Part shown: piece by piece, positions 25,338 to 38,462 of the stretch
Layout of the letters: every line of letters starts with the position of its first letter
Position numbering within the stretch: the first letter of the stretch is position 1
Assembly (NCBI RefSeq): GCF_000004075.3
Contig: NC_026660.2
Coordinates: 27,903,498-27,967,497 of the forward strand
Direction of reading: 5' to 3'
DNA length: 64,000 bases
Source of the DNA: Cucumis sativus
Lineage: Eukaryota; Streptophyta; Magnoliopsida; Cucurbitales; Cucurbitaceae
Made by a program: the position numbers and the translations under genes
Notes under the pieces: generated by a model
Databases searched by the model: none
The model's input: the letters and a program-made list of their open reading frames with translations, nothing else
What the model was told of the DNA's origin: nothing

Positions 25338-27700
25338 TGAAATCTTAATAAGAATGAAGAAAATTGACTTTCTTTGCTAACAAATTGAACAGAAATTGAT
25401 GACATTGTTGATTGGAGTTCAGATTTAAGAAGAAACGAAGAGGGAGAATAGGAGTTTTTGGTGCGATTCTTTGTATATGAAAGCGCCAAGGAAAGCATTG
25501 GGTTCTTTGCTTCGCGGCGGAGCAGAGAAATGTATATTTTTAAATAAAGAAATTGGACTTTTTGTGTGTATTACTCAGACCCAACGCTCTATTTTCCGCG
25601 TGAATAAAACGCGCGAAAAAACGTTATTGTGTTGAGAGACAGAATTTTGAAATGCGGAGTTTTTTTTGCATGGAATTCAGACGCGAGTTTAAAGCGCGTT
25701 GGGTTTAGAAGCCTTGTGTGTCCGTACATCGTCTGAGGATTAACGAATCGGAGCCCGACGGCCGCCGGCGGAGTGTGAGCCAATACGAGGCAACCGAACG
25801 AAACATATTCGGTTTTTTAGTTTAATTTGTCACGTGGTAAAAATTTATTTATGAAAATTGAAGTCTTTTGTTACAAATTTCACTATCATTTATCACTTTC
25901 CGTAGAAAGTAATACTCAAATTTGTTTTTCACCGACTAATGATTTTCTTTTTAAATTGAGAGTCATATTTTCATGTTGAGGTACTTTAATCTAATATATC
26001 ATTTTCTTGTAAAAAAAAAACAATTAGAAGACGTGTAGAACAAGAAACGAAATTGATACTTTGAAAAACTACCCAACAAACAAAATGGTTACCAAATAAT
26101 AAATGTCATCTTTGAATTTTAGTTTTGAAAACAAAATTTATTAAGAAAAAGGTAGTAATAATAAATTGTTGCTAGTAATTTTGACTTAGAAAGATCTTAA
26201 AAAGTTTAAATTCTAACCATTAAGGATGACTTCTTTTCTTGGGTACGATGTGGGTAAATTGAAAAGTTTTTTTTGTTTCTTTTGGGAGGGAGAAATGGAT
26301 GAGAATTTGAGACAGAACAAAGCAATGGTTGAACAAAATTAACATTCTTTGACATTTCTCTCCATTTGAACAAGTCAAATTCCCTCTGTAACTTGGGATA
26401 TAACTCAACAATTAAAACTTCTTCTGATTAAAATTTGATTGCTTTCAATCTAATGATAAGGTTCAACAGAAAAAAAGATCAAAAATAAAAAATCCAAACC
26501 AATCATGGTTTTCTTTTCAAAAAACTGCGAGCTCGAATTAAACCCAATCGAACCAATGATATATACACCTTTGAAAACAAACTCTTTTTAATTATCATGA
26601 TGCATGTATTTTGTTTAATTTTCAAAAGGGGTGATGAAAGAAAACTTCAAAATAAAGAGAACCAGATTTCCAAATGAGAAAAACTTAAAGGAAAGGTAAT
26701 TTAAAATAAGTTGTATGGCTAATAGACATTGACAAGAGTCAACTGCATGCTTCTTCGGTCAGAAGAGTTTCTTTGCAGTTCTCCCACTCTTTCCAACACC
26801 CATTCACAAGCAAAAAGGAATCTGAAGAAGAACAACATTAGCTTAAGACTCAACAATGTGGTTTGGTGGTCTTATATTAAAGAGTAACAAAGAGAAATAA
26901 AATAAAATTCAAAGCTAATTCAAAGCTAATTTTCCCATTCCTAAGTTTCAAAATTTTCAAATCTTTAATTACACTCATTATTTCATGACAAATCAAGTAT
27001 TTCAGACTTTTGTCCCTGGTTCTCTGATTTTTTTTCGTTAACAAGAATATATATTATTATCCCTTGAACTGCTCGATCAATTTCACTAGTTGGATCCAAC
27101 CATGTTGTAACCCACTAGTATGCTACTAGGTTCCATGATTTTTCTTTTTAATCTTCCAGTTGGGTATTTTGGGTGCAGTTGAGAATTGAGTTTAGAGGCA
27201 ATTATTGGGGACTTATTGTTTCGTTTGTCCCGATTGAGATAGCTTCTCTAAAGCTCCATTAAAAGAGAATGGCTTCAGTATGCTTAAATTGATCAAGGGT
27301 GAGTAAACCATTGGGTTTTAATTTGAAATAAACAAGTAAAAAAATAGAAAAATAAAAAAGATAATATTGTGTAGTTGTAATGAGATTGTTAGGGCAAAAA
27401 TGACCTGGCAGTGCAGTCATGCCCTACACACAGCTCAATGACCCCTTTGGTAATAGAGCAAAAAGTAAAAGTGGAATGCCACGTGGAGCTACTATTTTGG
27501 AGGTGAGATTAGACTAAAACAGCCATTATTAGAAGTATTACGTTACAGTAATTTGGTGGGAACAGGTAGGACAATTTCGTCTTTTACATGATAATAGTAA
27601 TAATTCTTTTATATAAAAAAAACACTACAGGCTCTCTGCCCGATGCTCCTATTGTCTCTCTGTGTGCTGCATCTTTAAACCTGACCAAAGTATATACTTC
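25338..27700. other. Divergent intergenic region between APX and the DUF630/632 gene
   Basis: The two genes are transcribed away from each other, so both promoters lie here. The first 450 bases hold CG-rich boxes, including gcgcgaaa at 25611-25618, which on the other strand matches the E2F consensus TTTSSCGC. The middle (25.8-26.7 kb) is AT-rich and featureless to me. A short cysteine-bearing open segment at 26739-26823 (-) may be a relic exon. Around 27540-27700 the sequence becomes leader-like. Confidence 0.45.
26739..26823 (-). pseudogene. Possible orphan exon encoding a Cys-rich end (uncertain)
   Basis: On the minus strand a good acceptor (pyrimidine-rich, ending TTCTTCAG) precedes an open segment, FLLVNGCWKEWENCKETLL, ending in EACS and a TGA at 26739-26741. 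The spacing C-x3-W-x2-C recalls small cysteine-motif proteins such as CHCH or GCK types, but I cannot name the family. I find no matching upstream exon between here and 27.7 kb. It could be the last exon of a small gene whose other exons I missed, a relic, or chance. Confidence 0.22.
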
Positions 27701-27900
27701 TAACTCCCCAAACCCATTTTACTGTTTTTATTTTGTTTATTTTTTATATGTGTGAAGTTGCCGAAGTTCGGAGGAGGTTTGAAATGGGTCAATTCCGAGT
27801 CTACGAGAGTGAGAAAAAAGGCACCGGCTTTGCCAGCGAGTAACAAGGAAAAAGAAAGAGAGTTGCTTTTTTTAAGCACGAGCCTTTACAGTTCCCTCTT

Positions 27901-27924
27901 CCACCACCACCACCACCACCACCA
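27901..27924. repeat. (CCA)8 microsatellite in the DUF630/632 leader
   Basis: Eight perfect copies of CCA lie about 140 bases before the start codon of the DUF630/632 gene, probably in its 5' UTR. It is a plain trinucleotide repeat and a likely length polymorphism. Confidence 0.9.
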
Positions 27925-28065
27925 ATGGAAGATCTCCCATTTTAGCCACCTTCATCGGAATGTGAAGATCGGAGGTAGTAAAAACAAGCAGGAGTTTTGT
28001 TATCTGTTCTTGAAAGACTGCTTTTTCTGGTTCAGATTTTGGTCAAAGGAGGTCAAGAAGGAGTT

Positions 28066-30714
28066 ATGGGTTGCTGTTACTCGAGATTAGAGAGAGAAGA
28101 AACTGTTTCAAGGTGCAAAGCAAGAAAGAGGTACATGAAACAGTTGGTTAAGGCAAGGCAAGCTTTTTCAGCTTCTCATAGCTTGTACATTCGTTCTCTT
28201 CGCGGTACCGGCGCTGCTCTCCGACAGTTTTCCAATGCAGAGACCTACATTCGCCGCCCTCAGCCGCATCAGCACCACCACCTCCCGCCGGTGCTCCCAT
28301 CTCCAACTCCACGAACGCCGCCGCCTCCTCCACCTCCGCATATCCCCATGAGTCCTAGTTCCGACACCTGGACATCGATCACGGCCTCCCCGGCACTACC
28401 TCCGCCGCCGCCGCCGCCTCCATCATCCACTTGGGATTTCTGGGACCCTTTTGTGCCGTCGACATCTCGTACTGTGACTGAAGAAGAATGGGAAGCTACC
28501 ACTATTGCATCGGAAGCTATGGTCACTGTAACAGGGGCGGCGAGTTCAGCACCGCCGCCGTCAGTGGTGAGTGGTTTTTCAAAGGATACTTCCAGCACTG
28601 AGCTTGCTATGGTAGTTTCGAGGAATACTAAAGATCTGGTAGAGATTATTAAGGAGCTTGATGAGTACTTTCTCAAAGCTGCTGATGCTGGTGCTCAGCT
28701 CTCTTTGCTTTTGGAAGTCCCCACTTTTTCTTCTCAGAAAAAAGGAGGTAAAAATCTAACACCACACAAAGAAGTAGAAAACCAATCAAATAATAGTTTT
28801 CTCTTCAAATTCCTAAAATGATAAGGCTCCCTAATGAGTTTTATATCATGTTGGCAGCAGGGCAGGTTTACAATAATGGGTGGAGTTTGTGGGGTTCAAA
28901 CACAAAACCAAATGACGCATTTGGGAAGTTAAATGGAGAATTAACAGCAACGAATATGGGGAATGGGTATGGTGGGAATAGCCGAAGCCACTGTTCAACA
29001 GTGGAGAAGTTGTACGCTTGGGAGAAAAAACTGTACCAAGAGGTCAAGGTAATGCTTTCACTTTCGCATATTTCAATCAAATCTCTTGTCACATTGGTGG
29101 AATAATATGACATTTTGGTACTTTAAATAAAGTCTTCAATTTGAAATGATTCTTTTTACCTTTTTTTTTTCTTTTACTTAACGGGGTCCAACATAACCAA
29201 ACAAAGATGAAACTTTAGCATTTCTCAATGCATTCGAAAGCATTGAAGAACTTGGTTGTGGAATTTTGTGTATTAAAGTTGGTGAATTATGTTGAGTGAC
29301 TTTTTTAGACTGCCGAGGCCACAAGGATAGAGCATGAGAAGAAGGTGGAACAATTGAGGAAGCTAGAGCTGAAGAGGGCTGATTATGTAAAGACTGAGAA
29401 AACTAAAAAAGAAGTTGAAAAGCTGGAGTCACAAATGATGGTTGCTTCTCAGGCCATTGAAACTACATCTGCTGAAATCATCAAGCTAAGAGAAATTGAG
29501 CTCTATCCACAACTTCTTGAGCTTGTCAAAGGGTTAGTTAGTCTCTTTCATACTTCTGTTTTAGTCTCAACAGAAATAAGAAATCACAAATCATTTGACT
29601 GTATTCTGATGATTGCTTGAAATTTAAGCTTTAAAGTCCATAGCTTCTGTGCTTCCATCATTAGATGGAAGAACTCAAAACAATTCAAATATGCTGACGG
29701 TTTTAGAAAATTATTATTTTCCATTTCATTATTTAATTGGGATATGATTGAGTTTTTTATCCTGTGGATTTTCATTGTTCACTTGTACAGTTTTGCTACC
29801 TTCTGGTATTTAAAGAAGCCTAAATGGAAAATACTAAGCTTATTCTGGATGCCTTCATGAACATAAATAGTAATGCTGTCTTAACTTAGAAGTATTCTAT
29901 TCTAGACACTGAAATCTGCCCTGGTTTCTACAGATTGATGTGCATGTGGAGAAGTATGTATGAGTCTCATCAGGTCCAAACACACATTGTTGAACAGCTT
30001 AAATATCTAAACATCATACCATCTGCCGAGCCAACATCCGAGATTCACCGCCAATCAACTCTCCAGCTTGAGCTTGAAGTCCAGCAATGGCATGCCTCTT
30101 TTTGCAACCTAGTCAAAGCTCAGCGGGATTATGTCCAATCTCTTACAGGCTGGTTACGGCTTTGCCTTTTCCAGATAAGTGGAAACCCATTATTAAGAAC
30201 AGGTCAAGATTCTAGAATCTACTCACTGTGTGAGGAATGGAATCTTGCAGTTGATAGGATTCCAGACAAAGTGGCTTCTGAAGGAATCAAGAGCTTCTTA
30301 ACCGTAGTTCATGCCATAGTTGTCCAACAAGCTGAGGAATATAGGCAAAAGAAGAAGGCAGATTCTGCCTCGAAAGAGCTTGACAAGAGAGCTACCGAAC
30401 TAAGATCACTAGAAAGCAAATATGTCTCACATTCAATGCGAGAATGCTCTGCATCGACGAGAGGGAGAGACCCAGTTCAGGAGAAGCAAAACAAGGTGGA
30501 TAATTTGAGAACAAAAGCTCAAGATGAAAAACAAAAGCATGAAAATTTAGTCAGTGTGACTAGGTCAATGACGATAAATAACTTGCAAATGAGTTTTCCC
30601 CATGTTTTCCAGGCAATGGTTGGGTTTTCCAGTGTATGTATGCACGCATACGAGGCAGTTTATAATCAAACTAAAAACCCTGACCAGCATGAGGTGAAGA
30701 GATTACTACCTTAG
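28066..30714 (+). CDS. DUF630/DUF632 protein (APSR1/NRG2-like family)
   Basis: The gene encodes about 625 residues in four exons: 28066-28747, 28858-29048 (or 28861-29048), 29309-29532 and 29934-30714. The N terminus MGCCYSRLEREE is a textbook N-myristoylation plus palmitoylation signal, so the protein probably sits at a membrane. DUF630 follows (CKARKRYMKQLVKARQAFSA). A proline/histidine-rich linker (about 68-145) contains the family motif WDFWDPF. DUF632 spans about 190-600 with coiled-coil stretches (EKKVEQLRKLELKRADYV). Arabidopsis relatives act in phosphate-starvation root growth (APSR1) and nitrate signalling (NRG2); the role of this member is not known. The start is fixed by the conserved MGC; the longer open frame upstream is in the leader. 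The second exon begins at a tandem NAGNAG acceptor. Confidence 0.9.
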
Positions 30715-31704
30715 ACAATAACTGATTCGAGAGAGAGCTATTCCAACAAATTACCGTGCGTAAATTGTGAATTCAACAAGGGGGAGTTTACTGGAAAAAA
30801 GTGGAAGCAAGACATCAACTTCATTAGTTTGATAGAAGATTTCATATGGATAATGGAAAAGAGAGATATTTTGCTCGCTTTTACGAAGGGTTAGGAATTG
30901 CTGGGCTGGCTACTCTGAAATGGTTTGGAAGTTAAAATACAGGCCTGGAGTTTTGTAGAGTTCATAGTTTCTAGACCCTTATGGTCAGTCATGTTGTTCT
31001 TGTAAATAGATATTTCATCACATTTTCGGAAGTTTTATTTGCTTAACCAATCATCTCATTATTATTATTGCTCTATGAGCCACAGCACAAGTGAGGTTCC
31101 TGTGGCATTCAAGAGGATAGGACCCTTTGTTACGGACCCTCAAAATTTTCACGCAATTCATATACTTTTTTCAGACTATTTCATGAACTACTGGAGTATG
31201 GAAATATTCTAGAACTACCAGAGTATATGGAAAGTTTTTCACTTATATTTATTGTGTCACATCATCATGCTTGTATTAAAAATACAGTGAGATCTATTAA
31301 CATTAATATTTATATATTTTTGAAGACGAATTTCTAACATAAATAATGGAGTATGATAGCTATAAAGATAGAAATTTTTCCATGTGTATATTCATCAAAA
31401 CTGAAACTCATATTTTCAACAGATCTGAGAAACAAGCAATGCGACGGAACCTAATCAGACGTCAGAAGTTTGGATAATGCCTCAGGGAAACAACTGCTGG
31501 AAGCTAATTCCCTAGGGTCAATTTTAGCACCGTCTTAAATGGAAAGGCAATGGATTTCTGTAACAAAGACATAATTTGTACTTAATTTCATATTAATATT
31601 TGAATGTAAAAGAAGGTTCATTACATTTTACAAAACCACATATGGTGTGGAGAAAGACATCCAATCATCTCGGGATTGCTTACAGAACGGGGTGCCTATC
31701 TAAT
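30715..31704. other. Convergent 3' region between the DUF630/632 gene and RAD17
   Basis: Both flanking genes end here. The first half is the likely 3' UTR of the DUF632 gene, the last 100-200 bases that of RAD17. I see no other gene. Confidence 0.55.
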
Positions 31705-34700
31705 TTACCAATCTTCAATTTCTTCTTCAGAAGTATGACTTTCTTGGTCTCCTGAAATCACCATATCAAAACCTGTATTTTCTTCGGTCAATGCCCATAA
31801 CTTTTCATGATCTTCGGACACACTATTACCCAGCCACTTCAATGCAGGTACATACTCGGTGGCAACTACTGAAAAATGAGCTAAACTGATCCCACCATAA
31901 GGGACAAATCTTTGTTTAACCATCTTCTGTAAAACATAGAGGAAATAAACAAAATGAATGGCCTACCATTGCTTGTGTTGCATCGAACTACGAAAAAATC
32001 TTAGCTATTACTATAATAAGTTAAGTATTGTATAAAACACATTTCCTTTCGTAGGGGATAATCATGAGTTAATCTTAATCCACGACACGAGAGCAGTTAG
32101 CTAAGACTTTCAGAGCACTAGCTCATTGTGACATTTTTCAGTTGCTCCTCTCGAATCTAGAGCTAAAAACCTAAAACATAAGCTTTAAAATGTTCCTTTT
32201 ATCCCCTTACACCTACTATAGGCCATGAGGTGGAATTGGAAATGCACTCAAATATGCTGACACTCAACTACACGCAAATATAGAGCACCTAAGTTTAATA
32301 GTAAAGGTAAGATTAAAGTCAATCCACCTTATTGGACAGTGATGATCCCTCGATTTGCCAAAGCTTTGGTCTACGAATAGCATGCCACCTGCGTATTTGG
32401 GACTCAAAAAAGTTGGAATTTGTAAATATGTAATTATTGTTGTCTTTTAAATTAACAATTAAATTCCTAAGAACCACCTGGAAGACAACGGATGAGAATT
32501 GCCAAATAGTACCCCACGGACTGCAACTGAAGCAGCAGCCAAGTGTAGAATATTTTCTGCATCATTATGCCTGGCTAGCATTCCGTCGTAGGAAGAAAGG
32601 AGCGTGTCAGCATCACCTAAATACGAAGCCACAACCCATGCATCATCTATAGCTTCCTCATTCATGAAGTCAAGAACTGCAAAGAAATGGACGAGAAAGT
32701 TGAAAACAAAAGCAATCTTATTTAAAAGTAAAAATAGTACATTCGCTTCAAGAGTTATCTTTTTAGTGATAGCAATGTACCATTTTCATGTAGAAAGTCA
32801 GCAATAGGCCTGGCTTGCCCATGTGCTTGACAGAGAACCTTTTCTGGAGGATCCATATTAAGTGGCCGTCTTAATAAACTTTCCTGAACAGAAAATTCAC
32901 TGTCTGCAACACAAACAAGGTACTAAGTTTAGAAACCTTACGTGACATACCATAAGAATAGGTTCCTACCCAAACCTTCACACTGCTTTATTTATTTATT
33001 TATTTTCTTAAGTCAATTCCAAATTACAATCCCTTCCACTATGCATTGATGAAACAGACCTAATACCAATTCATTTACACTGTGTCGTTTGTTGTGCAAA
33101 AATTTTCCCAGGGCATGAAACAAAGAAAGAGTCTCATCGCGGCCAAATTGAAAAGAGAATCGATCGTCCACCAATGTATGAGGCATCTCTTCATCTTTCA
33201 AAGATTCTTGAGCACTGGATGATGATGAACATATCTGGCTTGGTTTCAGGCAAAATAATTGTAAAGACATGATTGCATGCCTCACATCACCACCACTTGA
33301 TTTGGCTATTGCATCAATTTGTTCAACTGCCAGATCGTACTGTTCACAAGAACATATTCTAGAAATTGTCTTTTTAATGGAGTTATTTGTTATTGGATTG
33401 AATGCAACCTGAAAATATTTAAATAAATAAATAACCCAATGTCAATCAGCACCATGGTTACTCCCGAAAGCATGATAAGAAATTTATCAGCAAAGTAACC
33501 TTACAAGCCCCAGCATTCTCCAGACAGAGCTGAATCTCTTCCAAGTACTGCACAGTGAAATCTGTTGTTTCGGCTTTGGCACAATCGGTAATCACAATGG
33601 CTGTTGGAACTTGTGTTGATTGCACATAAAGATGCAAACAGCTCTGAAGTCTTCTAAGAGCAGCCTTCCCATTGGTCAAAGGAAGATCATCTATCAAGAG
33701 TATGACCGGTTGTTTTGAGTCTATGGAAAAGCATGAAGGTATTACTCCATACTTCCTCATTCTCCCAATAAAACTTTCAAACTCGTCAAGTTTAGATGTG
33801 TACTGTATCCCTGATCGAAGATGATGTCAGCGCCAGAAATACTTTTGCAACAATTAGTTGGCAAAAGCCTCTCATTAATAATAGAAAATTTCATAAGATT
33901 ACACATTATTACTGGACATACCAAAACTTTACCTTGCAAAAGCACATCAGAGTAAAATACACGTAAAGGTGTGTTTTGTGTGTTGGCTTAGTTAGCTAGC
34001 ATATGTATACAAACTAATTAGATCTTGAAATAATACAGATTCAGGAGTCAGGACTACAAAAACGACTGGAAATTTTCAAGTCATTCCAAGTGAATCTAAG
34101 AGCTTCACATGGCTTAATAGTCAAAAGGTAAGATGACATGAGAGGTTTTCTTTATCTAGGAGCTATCTATCCGTCAATAAGTCACCAAGACATAATATGA
34201 TAAGCCATCAATCTTCAACAACTAATAGAGAGCATATTAGACCAGTGTGATATTGTATTTGATCCACTCCATAACCAAGATATATTGATTCATTAGAATA
34301 CCTGCAGTCAAGTTATGCAGATGTTCTCGCCAGATCACAGGAGTAGGTGTGTCCCATTCACATAATCTGGCTCCAAGATGAGAAGCTATTACATGAACAG
34401 TTGCCTGCAAAAGAAGCAGAAGCTCTCTCTAAAAATTTAAAAGAAAGCATACGGCATAAACTCTGAGAGTAAAGCGAGAAGAAATATTATGAATGAGGAC
34501 CATGCATGCACTGACTACTTTCGTCTCATGAAATTTGATCAAACCAACATGTGGCAGCAATCTCATCAGCCCTACCACAACACCACTATTATATTAAATT
34601 TACTTAGACTAAGAGAGTTAAGTTAGAAGCAAGTGATTGTGTACAGATAGAAATATAGTAGCCAATTAAACTTGTACCCTGTAAGATATATAATGTGTAT

Positions 34701-37133
34701 TGAATAGAGTGACAGAACAGCATTCGTAGGATGATCAAACGCCTGGCCTCCAAAACTCAGAGTCCAAATAGGTTATCCATGAACAAAGAATTGACTTCCT
34801 TCTCATGAAATCTCTAAAATATTTTCAGGTTCAACATAATAGATTGAGCATCACAAAGAACTGGTTTACCCACTTATTTAATTATACATTTGGTAAAACA
34901 GTTTCAAAGTTAGCCAAGATCACATAACCACAGCACCTCAATGTTTTTATAAATATGTTCTTCCGCAACCAGCCATGACCTATATCAATTTCCAGCCTTT
35001 TTTCACCACTTTTCTCCCAGTTTTTTTAGTTCTTTTATGTTGTCTTTGATCCCAAACATCTTCTCATCATCCAGCATGTGGATGAGAGGCTAAGGTACTC
35101 GTATCTGGCTTGGGTTTCTTCGATTCTCCCTTTATCCTATTGAGTTTATGAGAACTTGACTTCATGCATTGTAATCTTTTGTTTCAATTCTGAATGTTAT
35201 TGATGTTTTGTTATAGGTTGAACATTGGGGAATGTATAACTTTTGCAAATCTATTTTGATATGCAGTCATTCCAATTAACCTAGAATTCAACCTATAGAA
35301 TGTCAATTAAATGCTAGGAAAGTAGGCCTTCCACCTAAGGGAACTTAACGCTTTTTGGAAATTCAATATTGCATGCTCTTGAATTAGAACAATTAGAATC
35401 TTAGGACAATTTAACTGGATGTTCCAATTAAATTGGTTAGGTGAAGATTACATATTGCTAAGTGATGATAATTCGATAAATAATTCTTTGAATACAGGAG
35501 AAATAGCTATAACCCAAGCTAGATTCTTTTGTCATTGAATTTTCATAAGTTTTACTCTCCTACTTGCTATTTACTTTCTTGCAACCAATTTCTACTCAAT
35601 CCCTCATCCCCCACCTCAAGTTGAAAATTAATTTGTCTGAAGAATTAGTGTGCTCCCTGAGATCGATCCAGACTTGCCACTAAGACTAGTTCTTGGTGTG
35701 TGATTCAGTTTTTTATTTGGTACGGTTAGAAGAAAATACTAAATTTGAAACACAATCGAGCATGTATAATACAAAAAGAAAGCTGTAAATATTAAGAATA
35801 CAAATCCACGAAAGATTGGCACAGCGACATACAGATTTCCCAACTCCAGCAGGACCAGTGATGAGAATAACATTACTTCCATTAGCATCCTGTAAACCGA
35901 GCAAAATGGTATCATAACATCCACTAATTAAATTCAAACTATACAAATAGGAGGGAAAAAACGTGCATGTATAAAGGTGATAATGAAAAATTATAGTAAT
36001 GAAACTGTGATTTGAAAGCCTTCAAAAAAAAAAATAAGTACCATAGGTGTTCTCAACCTGTCTTCAAACCATACCTTAACTTCATCTACCTACCATCACG
36101 TAGAGGAAAAAATCGTCAATATACATTTGAAATGGAAAAATTAACAAATCAAAATTACCTTCTTCTTCTGTACAGCAAGCTCTTCCAATGAATGCGGTCT
36201 ATATTTATCAATCCATAACTCGTTTCTGCAAACGCTTCCAGAACCTGATGCACATCAAGCAAGAAACTAAACGCTAACCTAAATTGAAGTCCTAGCTTCT
36301 AACTGAAAACATACAATTCGAAAGTTCTATTTCAGATTATTACAAGTAATTCAGTCCACCTAGAAAATCTATAACATCAAAAATTTCCATTGATTTAGCC
36401 AAATGATTAATCGAAAGAAAGAGTGAGAAAAGCTACGGTGACACGGTAATGGCATACCAGCAGATACCTTGAAGGTAGAAAAAACTTGATCAAAATCTTC
36501 ACAGAACGAGTTGAACTGCATTACCAAAATAACATATCATAAATATAACACCAAATAATAGCAAACTCAATTAAAAAGCCCTAGGAAAAGAGTATTCGCG
36601 GCAAGGAGAAAAGGTATATATGAGACATTAGTAGTTGAAGAAACGCTGCCAAGAAGGAGCGGGAAAATATAATAACATGGAACAAGCGAAGTTTAGCGTT
36701 GGAAAAATTAAAATCCTCCCCGCTATCAATATCTCTTTTCACTTAAGAACCGAGCTCCAGATAATAAAACGAAATGCGGGTTCAATGCAAGTTTTCTACA
36801 TAACAAGTGAACAACCACACAGCAGATAAAATCATTTTCGTCCATGGGCGCTCATACACACTCCGAATCAAAGACGGTGACAAGAGAGTAATGTAAAGCA
36901 TGGATAAGCAACAAAAGGAACTTTACACATACCTCGTCGACATTACGGGAATCCTTCTGCAAGCAAGACCGAGAACCGAGGAGTCGAGCTTTCTTCGCTT
37001 GGCGAGTACTCTTCCGAGGTAATGGTGATTGCGATTTCGTCTTTCGATATCTGCGTTTGGAACTAGATGATCGACCACCGCAGTATTCTTCATCCGACGA
37101 TAGTAAACCCGGATTGTTCTCCTTCTTCGTCAT
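31705..37133 (-). CDS. RAD17: Cell cycle checkpoint protein RAD17 (9-1-1 clamp loader)
   Basis: RAD17 replaces the large subunit of replication factor C to load the 9-1-1 clamp at damaged DNA, activating ATR signalling in the nucleus. Twelve exons on the minus strand (5' to 3'): 36933-37133, 36458-36515, 36159-36244, 36042-36089, 35833-35889, 34302-34404, 33500-33810, 33060-33408, 32781-32903, 32478-32676, 32328-32388 and 31705-31926. They join in frame to 605 residues (Arabidopsis about 600). The N terminus is basic and serine-rich. The RFC-like entry [16 protein letters not shown] precedes Walker A GPAGVGKS (143-150) and Walker B VILLIDD (220-226). [14 protein letters not shown] is the sensor-2-like RFC motif. 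The end is acidic (SEEEIEDW). Exon 4 is only 48 bases. The exon 8 donor was chosen because the nearby alternative leads to an early stop. Intron 5 is long (1428 bp). Confidence 0.94.
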
Positions 37134-37328
37134 CCTCCGTGAAAGAATCAGAAATTTAAAAAACCTTACAGAGCAGCCAAGGTAGTATACACTCCATTTT
37201 CGAGTTCGAACTCACGAATTGTTCTTCTCTGAACCGGAGTAGAGTGCGTCTCAATATAAATTTTCGTCTTCAGGTGAAAGAATGAGGAAGTTTGGTTGGT
37301 CGTGGCAGAGGTTTACGAATTTACCGAG

Positions 37329-37477
37329 CGGATTTCGCGGGTTTGAGAAGAACGCGGGGAGTTTTTGTAGAGGAAATTCGGAGAGTGGCGTCGCCAAGAA
37401 GCCAACGACAACGCCTTGGGCTTAGAAATCTTAAAGGGGCCAGCCCATTTCGTTAGGTTTATTGGGCCTAGGCCCAA
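37329..37477 (-). promoter_or_regulatory. Site II palindrome and E2F-like box upstream of RAD17
   Basis: About 330 bases before the RAD17 start lies a perfect 16-bp palindrome, ttgggcctaggcccaa (37462-37477). It is a back-to-back pair of TGGGCC 'site II' elements, which TCP factors bind in genes of dividing cells. About 200 bases before the start, gatttcgcgggt (37331-37342) differs from the E2F consensus by one base. Both fit an S-phase gene. The sequences are seen; their use is inferred. Confidence 0.5.
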
Positions 37478-37479
37478 CT

Positions 37480-38462
37480 GAGATTGTTTCTCACTGTTCA
37501 CTCCGAAAAAAAGGATAACTGAATTATAATTCAAATTTGAAAAGGATAAAAAAAAAAAAAAACAAAAGTTGCAAATATAACAATATAACCAAAATCTTAG
37601 CCTATCTCGCAACAATTTTTAAAATTTATAAATGTAATGAATTTAAAAAAATTGTAAATCTAACATTGAAAATGTTGCTAAATTCATAAAATTGTTACTA
37701 GAAACAGTAGTTTATTTTATCAATTATGATATGAATTACAATTTAGTTTATTTTTAACCTAAAAAATATGTATGCCAATTTATAATCCACTTTTCTACAA
37801 ACATGAACAATAATTCAATTTGCCTCTCTTGTAAGTAATTAATAGATTGTTTTCACTTTCACGTTTATTGAGTCAAATAATTTATTTCAAAAGTAAACCC
37901 AAAATTTGTTACCGTATGCATTGCCAGAATAATAATTCAATTAAAATATGTTAAAATTTTAGAATATTTTATAAATCTTTTACCACTTGAAATAAGTTTC
38001 TTTAAGATTTGAAATAACTTCCCTTTAAAGGAATAATTTCTAAACAAAATTGAACTAACTAATTATTAGTAAAAAATGGAAGACCGTAGATTAGTTTGCA
38101 AATATTTTGTATGCTATATTATTATACATATCATTATATCGACAAATACTAAAACAATTAAATAATTTAATTCCAAAAGTACAAACTATAAATAAACATT
38201 GTTCAATTATATCTTATTTACAAAATTTTCTCCATAGCAATGAAAATTGAACCTCTATTTCTTAATTATCAATTACCAATAAACTAATACTTTCCATGTT
38301 TCTAAATGAAGATTTAAATCTTTAAAAAATTTCATAACAAAATTACGTACCACCCAAAAAAATAAAAATAAAAATCTCAAACAATATTAATAGATTTGTT
38401 TACATGTTAAGTCCTTGGATTACATTTTATTTACATAACACAACTAACGTTACATTTTTGTA
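37480..38462. other. AT-rich spacer between RAD17 and the HIPP gene
   Basis: Nearly one kilobase of A/T-rich sequence with a poly-A run at about 37549-37562. The right part should contain the 3' UTR of the HIPP gene. I see no coding sequence. Confidence 0.5.

Noticed and set aside
27752-28090. 112-codon open frame upstream of the DUF630/632 gene
   Set aside because: It begins at a non-ATG codon, crosses the (CCA)8 repeat and runs out of frame into the conserved MGC start; it is leader sequence.
28269-28676. 135-codon minus-strand frame with glycine runs
   Set aside because: It is the antisense of the proline-rich linker of the DUF630/632 protein.
33013-33285. Continuation of RAD17 exon 8 past 33060
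   Set aside because: The frame continues into the intron; the donor at 33060/33059 is needed to join the next exon without a stop.
34990-35740. Segment of RAD17 intron 5 that reminds me of the end region of an old LTR-type element
   Set aside because: Only general resemblance of phrases near 35590-35700; no paired terminal repeats, target duplication or coding domain could be shown, so it is not listed as an element.
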